DNA from: Amorphus orientalis | GTDB taxonomy: Bacteria; Pseudomonadota; Alphaproteobacteria; Rhizobiales; Amorphaceae | Assembly: GCF_030814015.1 (NCBI RefSeq) | Contig: NZ_JAUSUL010000003.1 | Coordinates: forward strand, 372,001 to 436,000 | DNA: 64,000 nucleotides | Direction: 5' to 3' | In this document: positions 37,303-44,847 of the stretch, piece by piece | Numbering within the stretch: position 1 is the first letter of the stretch | Layout: each line of letters opens with the position of its first letter | The notes under the pieces: generated by a model | Database searches by the model: none | What the model was told of the DNA's origin: nothing | The model's input: only the letters and a program-made list of their open reading frames with translations | Program-made: the position numbers and the translations under genes

Positions 37303-37772
37303 CGGTCCACTCCGACTTCACGCACAGTGGAGATCGCCCACGACGCGCGCCGCGGTGCACGACCCGGGTCCCGGGCGGACAGATTGGGTTCAAGACTGTT
37401 GGAAGCCTGTCGGGCGGACATGGCTCACTCCTCCTGAGAGGCATTTCGCGTCGGGGAAGGGGGCCTGCATTACCCCACCTGCGAAATGCTTCGAGGGTGA
37501 GATGTCGTCGCGATCCGGGCTTCACCGTGACTTGCGTCCGCAGGCGGCAGGTGCCCGGCACCTTGCCGCTCCGATTAAGAGGAAAGCCGGCCGAGCGCAA
37601 GATGGTACCGGAGAGCAGGACGGAAAACCGGTTCCCACTTTTCCTGCGATTTGCTCTCTGCATCCGCGGCGCACTTGGGGCGTAGCTGACCTGCAAGAGC
37701 GGTCTCCGTCTGCCTTGGCGTTAGGACGATCAAGCGTTAGGGTTGCATGATTGGTCCTCGGGAGGCTGACTG
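37303..37772. other. 470-bp intergenic region with hairpins
   Basis: No gene seen. Holds a perfect 9-bp inverted repeat GCATTTCGC (37441-37449) / GCGAAATGC (37481-37489) enclosing a GGGG/CCCC pair, and the palindromic repeat at 37612-37657. The 3' end, AT-richer than its surroundings, should contain the promoter of the secreted orphan at 37773. Confidence 0.5.
37612..37657 (+). repeat. palindromic repeat copy
   Basis: AGAGCA and TGCTCT outer arms around the exact core GACGGAAAACCGGTTCCCAC and TTTTCCTGCGATT. It sits between divergent genes, so here it is not at a gene's 3' end. Confidence 0.75.
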
Positions 37773-38291
37773 ATGCGATTACTAGGTGGGCTTGTGTTTA
37801 CGGGGGCGTTGCTGATTGCAGGCGGCGCTTCGGCACAATGGGCAACTGACGTCAAGGACGATCTCTTTTCCGATGGCAAAACCGCTACCATGATTGGCTC
37901 GGCGGGTCCTAACTACGGAATTTATGTCTCCTGCTCTTCTGAGGAGGCAGATGTTTCTTTCGCTTACATTGAAAAAAGTTCCTGGGAGTCAGGACTGGAA
38001 GCTGTCCCTGCCAAGCTGGCAATTCAGGTTGATGGTGGTCAAAAGCATTTTTTGAATGGTTATTTTTACCAGCACAATAATGACTTTATCGGAGTGAAAT
38101 CGGATCAATCTGAATTGATAAGAGGCATCCTCAGGGATATTCGGGACGCTCAGCGCCAGATTGTCGTTGGTGTGCGGGTAGAACTGTTCGATACCACGGC
38201 GACAGTTGATTTCTCGGTTGCCGGGTCCACTAAGGCGACCAGCAAGCTGTTCGATAGCTGCAACCTTTCGCCTGAAGGCCCGGAGAGTTAG
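37773..38291 (+). CDS. lower-GC secreted protein of unknown function
   Basis: 172 residues; CGGGAGG precedes the ATG. A Sec signal (MRLLGGLVFTGALLIAGGASA, then QWATD) leads into a beta-rich mature domain with two cysteines (VSCSSE and DSCNL). The C-terminal pattern VRVELFDTTATVDFSVAGSTKATSKLFDSCN resembles the fold of VasI- and IalB-like secreted proteins, but this is only a pattern resemblance. G+C is near 50 percent, far below its neighbours, and codon use includes TTT, ATT and AAA freely, suggesting recent acquisition. It is isolated and has its own terminator. Confidence 0.7.
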   Translation: MRLLGGLVFTGALLIAGGASAQWATDVKDDLFSDGKTATMIGSAGPNYGIYVSCSSEEADVSFAYIEKSSWESGLEAVPAKLAIQVDGGQKHFLNGYFYQHNNDFIGVKSDQSELIRGILRDIRDAQRQIVVGVRVELFDTTATVDFSVAGSTKATSKLFDSCNLSPEGPES

Positions 38292-38295
38292 TCGG

Positions 38296-38315
38296 CTCGC
38301 CCACGAGTGGGCGAG
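38296..38315 (+). other. inverted repeat after the orphan gene
   Basis: CTCGCCCAC-GA-GTGGGCGAG, 9-bp arms with a 2-base centre, starting 4 bp after the stop. It could be an operator-like dyad or a 3' structure; the proper terminator follows at 38343. Confidence 0.4.
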
Positions 38316-38342
38316 GATTGACTTATCGGCCTTCGTATCAAG

Positions 38343-38365
38343 AGCCGCCTTTGGGCGGCTTTTTT
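38343..38365 (+). terminator. Rho-independent terminator of the secreted orphan
   Basis: AGCCGCC-TTTG-GGCGGCT followed by five T. A textbook intrinsic terminator, 51 bp after the stop codon of the lower-GC gene. Confidence 0.9.
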
Positions 38366-38491
38366 ATTGACACTACATAAAATGAGGGCGGGCATGACCG
38401 AAACGGACACCAATGCGGAAGCTCTGCGCCTCCGTCGCAACGCCCAGGCAGAACACTGCTGGGGACTTTTCCTGCGTAGTTCTCTTCCTCC

Positions 38492-38537
38492 GCAATCGCG
38501 AACGGAAAACCGGTTCCCACTTTTCCTGCGATTGCTT
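38492..38537 (+). repeat. palindromic repeat copy 7 bp from the aminotransferase stop
   Basis: GCAATCGCG and CGATTGC arms around ACGGAAAACCGGTTCCCACT. A truncated second copy (GGGGACTTTTCCTGCG) lies just upstream near 38460. It is in the same orientation as the others and follows a minus-strand gene. Confidence 0.8.
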
Positions 38538-38544
38538 TGTGGGA

Positions 38545-39876
38545 TCAGCTGAGAACGGCGTCCATGGCTCGGCCGAGCTTATCGACGAGTTCGTCGGCCT
38601 GGGCCTCGGTCAGGATGAACGGTGGGGCGATCAGCACGTGGTCGCCGCGTTCGCCGTCGATGGTGCCGCCCATCGGATAGACCATCAGCCCGTCGGCCAT
38701 CGCCGCCTTCTTGATCGACGGCGCGACCTTGTCGGACGGATCGAACGGCGCCTTGGTGTCCCGGTCGGCCACCAGTTCCAGACCGAGAAACATCCCGCGC
38801 CCGCGGACATCGCCCACGTTCGGATGCTGGCCGAACCGCTCCTGAAGCGCCGATTTCAGATAGGAGCCGACCCGGTTCACGTTGGCGAGCAGATCCCGGC
38901 TTTCGATCTGGTCGAGGACCGCGACGCCCGCCGCGCAGGCGGTCGGATGGCCGATATAGGTGTGGCCGTGCTGGAAGAAGCCGGAGCCCTGCTCCAGCGT
39001 CGCATAGATGTGGTCGGCGACGATGGTCGCGCCGATCGGCTGATAGCCGGCACCGAGCCCCTTGGCGATCAGGATCATGTCGGGCACCACGCCGTCCTGC
39101 TCGCAGGCGAACAGCGTGCCCGTGCGGCCCATGCCGCACATCACCTCGTCGAGGATCAGAAGCACGCCGTAGCGGTCGCAGATCTCGCGGATGCGCTTGA
39201 AGTAGCCGGCGACCGGCGGCACCGCGCCCATGGTCGCGCCCACCACCGGCTCGGCCATGAAGGCGGCGACCGTCTCCGGGCCGAGCTCCAGGATCTTTTC
39301 CTCGAGCTGGTCGGCGACGCGGCGGCCATAGTCCTCCTCGCTCTCGCCCGGCTCGCCCCAGCGCCAGTAATGGCACGGATCGATATGGTGCATGGCGTCG
39401 GTCAGGAGCGGCTCGAACTGGGCCCGGCGCCAGCGGTTGCCGCCGGCCGCGAGCGCGCCCAGCGTGTTGCCGTGATAACTCTGCCAGCGGGCGATCACGT
39501 TGGCGCGGGCCTTCTCGCCCTTCTCCCAGAAATACTGGCGGGCGAGCTTCAGGGCCGCCTCCGCCGCCTCCGACCCGCCGGAGACGAAATAGACCCGGTT
39601 CAGGCCTTCGGGCGCCTTGTCCGCGAGCCGGTCCGCCAGCGCCTCGGCCGGCTTGGAGGTGAAGAAGCCGGTGTGGGCGTAGGGCAGCGCGTCGAGCTGC
39701 GTCTTGATGGCCTCGACGACCGCCTTGTCGGAATGACCGAGACAGGAGACGGCCGCCCCGCCGCAGCCGTCGAGATAGCGCTTGCCGGTCTCGTCGATCA
39801 GGTAGCAGCCGTCACCGCCGACGGCGACGGGCATCTCGGCCTTGGTGTGACGGGGAAAGACGTGGGGAGAGGGCAT
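38545..39876 (-). CDS. class III PLP-dependent aminotransferase
   Basis: 443 residues with GGSEAAEAALKLARQYF, LILDEVMCGMGRTG (PLP-pairing Asp) and the Schiff-base lysine in LIAKGLGAGYQPIGA. It belongs with the group annotated as aspartate aminotransferase family or omega-amino acid:pyruvate transaminases. The substrate is unknown. The nearby universal stress protein and TAXI-TRAP transporter on the same strand hint at uptake and breakdown of an amine or amino acid, but intergenic repeats separate them. Confidence 0.88.
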   Translation of the reverse strand: MPSPHVFPRHTKAEMPVAVGGDGCYLIDETGKRYLDGCGGAAVSCLGHSDKAVVEAIKTQLDALPYAHTGFFTSKPAEALADRLADKAPEGLNRVYFVSGGSEAAEAALKLARQYFWEKGEKARANVIARWQSYHGNTLGALAAGGNRWRRAQFEPLLTDAMHHIDPCHYWRWGEPGESEEDYGRRVADQLEEKILELGPETVAAFMAEPVVGATMGAVPPVAGYFKRIREICDRYGVLLILDEVMCGMGRTGTLFACEQDGVVPDMILIAKGLGAGYQPIGATIVADHIYATLEQGSGFFQHGHTYIGHPTACAAGVAVLDQIESRDLLANVNRVGSYLKSALQERFGQHPNVGDVRGRGMFLGLELVADRDTKAPFDPSDKVAPSIKKAAMADGLMVYPMGGTIDGERGDHVLIAPPFILTEAQADELVDKLGRAMDAVLS

Positions 39877-39964
39877 GGGGGCTGGCCTGTTGATTGTCTT
39901 GTCGGCGATTGTGCGGAGATATGGATGAATGCGGTGCCGAGGGACACAAGGACGCCCTGCATAT

Positions 39965-40128
39965 TCCGCTCATTCCCGCGCAAGCGGGAATCCATAGGGA
40001 CTTTCGAGTTTTGCTCAGTCTTTGCGGAAGACGTCGTCAATTCTAAGACTGAAAAGCAGATCCGTGTGTCCGACTCCGTGCCTGCTCTTTCTGCCGTATG
40101 GATTCCCGCTTGCGCGGGAATGAGCGGA
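39965..40128. repeat. 164-bp element bounded by 32-bp perfect inverted repeats
   Basis: Left end 39965-39996 and right end 40097-40128 are exact reverse complements (TCCGCTCATTCCCGCGCAAG at the left start). Each arm is itself a palindrome around GCGGGAAT-type halves. The 100-bp inside is lower in G+C and codes nothing evident. It fits a non-autonomous MITE-like or paired REP (BIME-like) element between the aminotransferase and the universal stress protein gene. Confidence 0.75.
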
Positions 40129-40162
40129 GTAAAACGCGACGTCAGTGCCCGAACGGCACATC

Positions 40163-40591
40163 CTAATCCCTGACCACCATCACCGACTGGGGCGCGTGGC
40201 GGACGACGCGGGCGGCGTTGGGGCCGAGCAGATAGTCCTTCAGCTCCGGCCGATGGGCGCCGACGACGATGAGGTCGGCCGACAGCGCCTTCGCCGCATG
40301 CAGGATCTCCTCGTAGATGGAGCCGTGGGCGACGTGGCCGGTGGCATCGAGGGACGGATCGAGCTCGGCGTCCATGAACGCCGCGAGATCGGTCTTGACC
40401 TTCTCCAGCGCCTTTTCCTCGAAATCCTGCGGAAAGAAGCCACCCACCACCGACATGCCGAAATTCGGCACCACGGCGAGTACGTGGAGTTCGGAGCCGA
40501 AGGTCTTCGCAAGGGCCGCCGCCGTCGCCAGCGCCTTCTTTCCCGTGGTTGGGTCGTTCAGATCGACCGGCAGCAGGATTGTCTTGTACAT
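40163..40591 (-). CDS. universal stress protein (UspA family)
   Basis: 142 residues with the Usp fold: LLPVDLNDPTTGKKALATA at the N-terminus and the ATP-binding signature VGAHRPELKDYLLGPNAARV followed by SVMVV. The motif G-x2-x9-G(S/T)-like pattern suggests an ATP-binding type. Usp genes commonly accompany TRAP transporters, and a TRAP permease gene lies upstream on the same strand after a 287-bp repeat-rich gap. Confidence 0.92.
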   Translation of the reverse strand: MYKTILLPVDLNDPTTGKKALATAAALAKTFGSELHVLAVVPNFGMSVVGGFFPQDFEEKALEKVKTDLAAFMDAELDPSLDATGHVAHGSIYEEILHAAKALSADLIVVGAHRPELKDYLLGPNAARVVRHAPQSVMVVRD

Positions 40592-40707
40592 ACCGCCCTC
40601 CTCCGGGCCCCCGGGTCAGGACCCCCTGTCCGTTGCCTCGCACACGCCCCTCACCCCGGCGACCGCCCGGGCCCGGGGCAAGACGCGCGGACGCCGGTCG
40701 CGGCGCC

Positions 40708-40739
40708 CTGGATTCCGGCTTTCGCCGGAATGAGCGGAG
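40708..40739. repeat. single REP-like palindrome related to the 39965-40128 ends
   Basis: CTGGATTCCGGCTTTCGCCG followed by GAATGAGCGGAG resembles one arm of the 32-bp inverted repeat, with changes in the stem. It stands alone 117 bp upstream of the universal stress protein gene. Confidence 0.65.
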
Positions 40740-40776
40740 CAAGGAGCCACCGCTTCGTCCCTACTTTTCAACCGTC

Positions 40777-40822
40777 GCAATTCCGGACGGAAAACCGGTT
40801 CCCACTTTTCCTGGAATTGCTC
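40777..40822 (+). repeat. palindromic repeat copy (first of a direct tandem pair)
   Basis: 46 bp identical to 40835-40880: GCAATTCCGGACGGAAAACC at the start and TTTTCCTGGAATTGCTC at the end. The arms GCAATTCC and GGAATTGC pair perfectly. Confidence 0.9.
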
Positions 40823-40834
40823 TCTTTTCTCACC

Positions 40835-40880
40835 GCAATTCCGGACGGAAAACCGGTTCCCACTTTTCCTGGAATTGCTC
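40835..40880 (+). repeat. palindromic repeat copy overlapping the TRAP permease stop codon
   Basis: Identical to the copy 12 bp upstream. Its last two bases are part of the TRAP permease stop codon (TGA on the minus strand, 40881-40879), so insertion or spread of the element has fixed or set the end of that protein. Confidence 0.9.
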
Positions 40881-43503
40881 AGAACGCCGGCACGGTCTGG
40901 CGGCGGCGCTGGGACCACAGCACCACGAGCAGCACCAGGAAGGCCGGAATGTAGAAGATCTCCTTCGGCATCCGCTCCGCCGCCACGCCGACGCTTTCGA
41001 TCACCACCGGCTCGTCGGCGTAGAAGTCCAGCTCCTGGGCCAGCCGGAAATGCGGCGTTCCGGGGAACGGTTCGTCCAGCGTGACCTGATCACCGTCCTC
41101 GAAAAGGGTCAGCCCTTCCCGGTCGAGCCGCTCCGCGCCGGGGCCCGGCTCGCCGAGCGGGACCATGAACGTCTTGGTCACCCGCTCGTCGGGGTTGGTG
41201 AAGTCGGTGCCCTCGATGGTCATGCGCAGCTGCGCGCCGGCCGGCAGCGAGCCGGCGACCTCCGTCGCCTGGGTGCCGGGCGACAGGTCGTAGGGCGCCT
41301 GCACCTGATCGAGCCAGAAGCCCGGCCTGAAGAGGGTGAAGGACACCAGCAGCACCGCCACGACCTCCCACCAGCGCATGGGCGCAAGCAGATAGCGTTG
41401 CGTGGCCGCCGCAAACAGCAGCATGGCGATCACCGCGACGATGAAGACGACGATCGCCTCGAACGGCCCGACATCGATCAGAAGCAGCTGCGTGTTGAAC
41501 AGGAACATGAACGGCAGGAGGGCGGTACGAATGTCGTAGGTGAAGCCCTGGATACCGGTCTTGATCGGGTCGCCGCCGGAAATGGCGGCGGCGGCGAAGG
41601 CCGCGAGGCCCACCGGCGGCGTGTCGTCGGCGAGGATGCCGAAATAGAACACGAACAGATGGACCGCCACGAGCGGGACGATCAGGCCCTGCTGGGCGCC
41701 GAGCGTCACGATCACCGGCGCCATCAGCGAGGAGACCACGATGTAGTTCGCCGTGGTCGGCAGCCCCATGCCGAGGATGAGGCTCATGATGGCGACCAGC
41801 ACCAGCATGACCATGAGCTGGCCACCGGACACATATTCCACGAACTCGCCGATGACCTGATGCGCGCCGGTGAGCGAGATCGTGCCGACGATCACGCCAG
41901 CCGCACCCGTTGCGACCGCAATCGCGATCATGTTGCGGGAGCCGGCGATCATACCGGCCATCCATTCCTGGACGCCGCGGGCGGCCTCGAAGCCGAAATT
42001 GCCGGTTCCCCGGAACAGCGCCTTCAACGGGTGCTGTGTGAGGGCGATGAAGATCATCGCCACCGTGGCGTAGAAGGCGGAGGTCGCCGGCGACAGCCGC
42101 TCGATCATGATGCACCAGATCAGGATCACGATCGGCAGCAGGAAATAGAGACCGGTGACCGCGACCGCGCCCGGCCGGGGCAGTTCCTCGATCGGGGCGT
42201 TCGGATCGTCGACCTTGAGGTCCGGCCGCTGGGACGCGACCCACAGCAGAACGACGTAGGCGACCAGGAAGATCAGCGACGCGGCCCACAGCCCCATCCC
42301 GGGGAAGGCTTCGCGCACCCAGCCGAGGCCGTAATAGACGAGGCCGGCGAGCACGGCGAGGCCGAGGAAGCCGGTGAGGAAGCCGATCAGCCGGCCCATC
42401 AGCCGCATGTGGGCCGGCGGCCGTTTCATGCCGGCGAGGCCCAGCTTCAGGGCTTCCAGATGAACGATGTAGACCAGCGCGATGTAGGAAATCAGCGCCG
42501 GCAGGAGCGCGTTCTTGATCAGTTCGGTATAGGGCGTGCCGGTGAATTCGGAGATCAGGAACGCGGCCGCGCCCATCACCGGCGGCGTGAGCTGGCCGTT
42601 GGTCGACGAGGCGACCTCGACGGCGCCGGCCTTTTCCGGCGGGAAGCCGGTCTTCTTCATCAGCGGGATGGTGAAGGTGCCAGTGGTGACCGTGTTGGCG
42701 ATGGAGGAGCCGGAGTAAAGGCCGCTCATGGCCGAGGCGACCACGGCGGCCTTGGCCGGTCCGCCGCGCAGATGGCCGAGCAGCGCGAAGGCGATCTTGA
42801 TGAAGAAGTTGCCGGCGCCGGCCTTCTCCAGGATCGCACCGAACATGACGAACAGGAAGATCATGGTGGCGGACACGCCGAGGGCGACGCCGAACACGCC
42901 CTCGGTCTGCATCCAGTAGTGCCACATGGCCTTGCCGTAGGACGCGCCCTTCCACTGGAGCGTGCCGGGGATCCAGTCGGCGGAGCCGAAGAAGACGTAG
43001 AGCACGAAGATCGAGGCGACGATCAGGAGCGGCAGCCCGAGCGAGCGGAACACGGCCACGCCGAGCATGATCATGCCGATGGTCGACATGATCAGGTCCC
43101 AGTCGGTGGGCAGGCCGGCGCGGTCGGCGATCTGGTCCTTGAAGACGAACAGATAGAGACAGGAGGCGGCGCCGAGGGCGGCCAGGATCCAGTCGTACCA
43201 GGGGATCGAGTGGCGCGAGGCGGACTTGAACAGCGGATAGGCGAACGCGGCCAGGACCAGCGCGAACGCCAGATGCACGATCCGGATCTCGGTGTTGTTG
43301 AGAACCAGCGGGAGATCGAGCGCCTGGGCGAAGATGAAGGGCAGGGGCGAGGCGACGTAGAGCTGGAACAGGGCCCAGATGAAGGCGATCCCGGGGATCA
43401 GCCAGCGCTGCCAGCCAACCGGGGACCGGGCCCCGGTGTCCGTTGCCGCAACCAGGGACTCCGCGTCGACGCGGTGCGCCGTCTGCTCAGCCGTCATCGC
43501 CAC
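40879..43503 (-). CDS. TRAP transporter fused permease (TAXI type, 4TM/12TM)
   Basis: 874-residue inner-membrane protein that fuses the small DctQ-like and large DctM-like subunits, as in TAXI-TRAP systems. About 18 hydrophobic segments are visible; the DctM signature region includes YSGSSIANTVTTGTFTIPLM and MGLPTTANYIVVSSL. A C-terminal domain of about 170 residues ends in HFRLAQELDFYADEPV and one last helix. It works with the TAXI-binding protein encoded 106 bp upstream. The substrate may be a carboxylate or glutamate-like compound. Confidence 0.93.
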   Translation of the reverse strand: MAMTAEQTAHRVDAESLVAATDTGARSPVGWQRWLIPGIAFIWALFQLYVASPLPFIFAQALDLPLVLNNTEIRIVHLAFALVLAAFAYPLFKSASRHSIPWYDWILAALGAASCLYLFVFKDQIADRAGLPTDWDLIMSTIGMIMLGVAVFRSLGLPLLIVASIFVLYVFFGSADWIPGTLQWKGASYGKAMWHYWMQTEGVFGVALGVSATMIFLFVMFGAILEKAGAGNFFIKIAFALLGHLRGGPAKAAVVASAMSGLYSGSSIANTVTTGTFTIPLMKKTGFPPEKAGAVEVASSTNGQLTPPVMGAAAFLISEFTGTPYTELIKNALLPALISYIALVYIVHLEALKLGLAGMKRPPAHMRLMGRLIGFLTGFLGLAVLAGLVYYGLGWVREAFPGMGLWAASLIFLVAYVVLLWVASQRPDLKVDDPNAPIEELPRPGAVAVTGLYFLLPIVILIWCIMIERLSPATSAFYATVAMIFIALTQHPLKALFRGTGNFGFEAARGVQEWMAGMIAGSRNMIAIAVATGAAGVIVGTISLTGAHQVIGEFVEYVSGGQLMVMLVLVAIMSLILGMGLPTTANYIVVSSLMAPVIVTLGAQQGLIVPLVAVHLFVFYFGILADDTPPVGLAAFAAAAISGGDPIKTGIQGFTYDIRTALLPFMFLFNTQLLLIDVGPFEAIVVFIVAVIAMLLFAAATQRYLLAPMRWWEVVAVLLVSFTLFRPGFWLDQVQAPYDLSPGTQATEVAGSLPAGAQLRMTIEGTDFTNPDERVTKTFMVPLGEPGPGAERLDREGLTLFEDGDQVTLDEPFPGTPHFRLAQELDFYADEPVVIESVGVAAERMPKEIFYIPAFLVLLVVLWSQRRRQTVPAF

Positions 43504-43567
43504 GTGCCTCGTCGGTTCCGGTTGTCGGGAAGGTCAGGTCATCCGTTGTCAGGCGGGTCGTGCGGCA

Positions 43568-43597
43568 TCCGGGCGCGGCTTCTGGGCCGCGCCCGGA
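43568..43597 (-). terminator. TAXI-TRAP intercistronic hairpin
   Basis: TCCGGGCGCGGC and GCCGCGCCCGGA pair over 12 bp with a 6-base loop, 12 bp beyond the binding-protein stop and 65 bp before the permease start. Without a T run it is more likely a stabiliser of the upstream message or partial attenuator than a full terminator. Confidence 0.6.
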
Positions 43598-43609
43598 GCC
43601 GGGGCGGAC

Positions 43610-44575
43610 TTACATCCAGCCGCGTTCCTCGTAGTACTTCTTGGCACCGTCATGCAGCGGCGCCGACAGACCGTCCTTGATCATCTGCTCTTCCTGCAGA
43701 TTGGCGAAGGCCGGATGCAGCTGCTTGAACTGGTCGAAGTTGTCGAAGACCGACTTCACCACGACGTAGACGACATCGTCCGACACGTCGGCTGAGGTGA
43801 TGAAGGTGGCGCCCACGCCGAAGGTCGTGGTGTCCTGATCGTTGCCCTTGTACATGCCGCCCGGGATGGTCGCGACGCGGTAGTAGGGGTTCTCCTCGAC
43901 CAGCTTGTCGATCGGCTCGCCGGCGACGTCCACGAGCTTCACGTCGCAGGAGTTGACGGCTTCCTGGATGGCGGCGGCCGGATGGCCGACGGTGTAGATC
44001 ATCGCGTCGATGTTGCCGTCGCAGAGCGCCTGGGCCATTTCGGAGCCCTTGAGCTCGGTGGCGAGCGCGAAGTCGTCCATCGACATGCCGTAGGCGTCCA
44101 TCACGACTTCCATCGTCGCCCGCTGGCCGGAGCCCGGGTTGCCGACGTTGACGCGCTTGCCCTTGAGGCCTTCGAAGGAGTCGATGCCGCTGTCACCGCG
44201 CACCAGCAGGGTGAACGGCTCCGGATGCACGGAGAACACCGCCCGCTCCTTCTCGAACGGCCCCTGGTCCTCGAACTGGGAGGTGCCGTTATAGGCGTGG
44301 TACTGCCAGTCGGACTGGGCGACGCCGAACTCCAGCTCGCCCGAGCGGACGTTGTTGATGTTGTAGACCGACCCGCCGGTGGACTCCGCCGAGCAGCGAA
44401 TGCCGTGATCCTTGCGGTCGCGGTTCACGAGACGGCAGATCGCGCCGCCGGTCGGATAGTAGACACCGGTCACGCCGCCGGTTCCGATGGAAATGAACTG
44501 CTGATCCTGCGCAAAGACGCTTCCGGTCGTCGCCAGCAACGCCGTTGCGGCCAAGGCCGCGATGGTGCGTTTCAT
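43610..44575 (-). CDS. TAXI-family TRAP transporter solute-binding protein
   Basis: 321 residues from the ATG at 44575, after GGGAGCC. Sec signal MKRTIAALAATALLATTGSVFA, then the TAXI hallmark FISIGTGGVTGVYYPTGGAI and ESTGGSVYNINNVRSGE. Such periplasmic proteins deliver ligand to the fused TRAP permease using ion gradients. The first gene of the pair; the hairpin after it may keep it in excess over the permease. Confidence 0.95.
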   Translation of the reverse strand: MKRTIAALAATALLATTGSVFAQDQQFISIGTGGVTGVYYPTGGAICRLVNRDRKDHGIRCSAESTGGSVYNINNVRSGELEFGVAQSDWQYHAYNGTSQFEDQGPFEKERAVFSVHPEPFTLLVRGDSGIDSFEGLKGKRVNVGNPGSGQRATMEVVMDAYGMSMDDFALATELKGSEMAQALCDGNIDAMIYTVGHPAAAIQEAVNSCDVKLVDVAGEPIDKLVEENPYYRVATIPGGMYKGNDQDTTTFGVGATFITSADVSDDVVYVVVKSVFDNFDQFKQLHPAFANLQEEQMIKDGLSAPLHDGAKKYYEERGWM

Positions 44576-44811
44576 CGAGAGGCTCCCTATGGAAAAACGG
44601 TTTCGGGTCAAATGGGACCTGAGGAAATTCCCTCCGGCCGGAAGCCTTATTCGAGCTATCCTTGGTGCAGGTGTCAATGCGCGACGACCGTTCCGTGCAT
44701 GGGAAAGGTAAACTTCTCGCCAGTAGTCTGGGCTCCGCCGAGGGCCACGGCCGGGGAATTCGCGCCCCGGCCGGACCGGCCGGCACCAGAGCCGGCGGAA
44801 GGACCGAGCAG

Positions 44812-44847
44812 ATGACCCGACGGAAGGATTGGCCCGACCCGGCATGA
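44812..44847 (+). CDS. possible 11-residue upstream ORF coupled to the MFS gene
   Basis: ATG at 44812 has an excellent GGAAGGA site 8 bases upstream and encodes MTRRKDWPDPA. Its TGA (44845-44847) overlaps the MFS start ATG (44844-44846). The MFS start has no good ribosome site of its own at the usual spacing, so coupled translation from this small ORF is a natural explanation. No peptide homologue is known to me. Confidence 0.4.
   Translation: MTRRKDWPDPA

Noticed and set aside
40777-40880. Two identical 46-bp units separated by 12 bp, at first sight a minimal CRISPR
   Set aside because: Only two units, a very short spacer, copies scattered singly across the window, palindromic along their whole length, and no cas genes.
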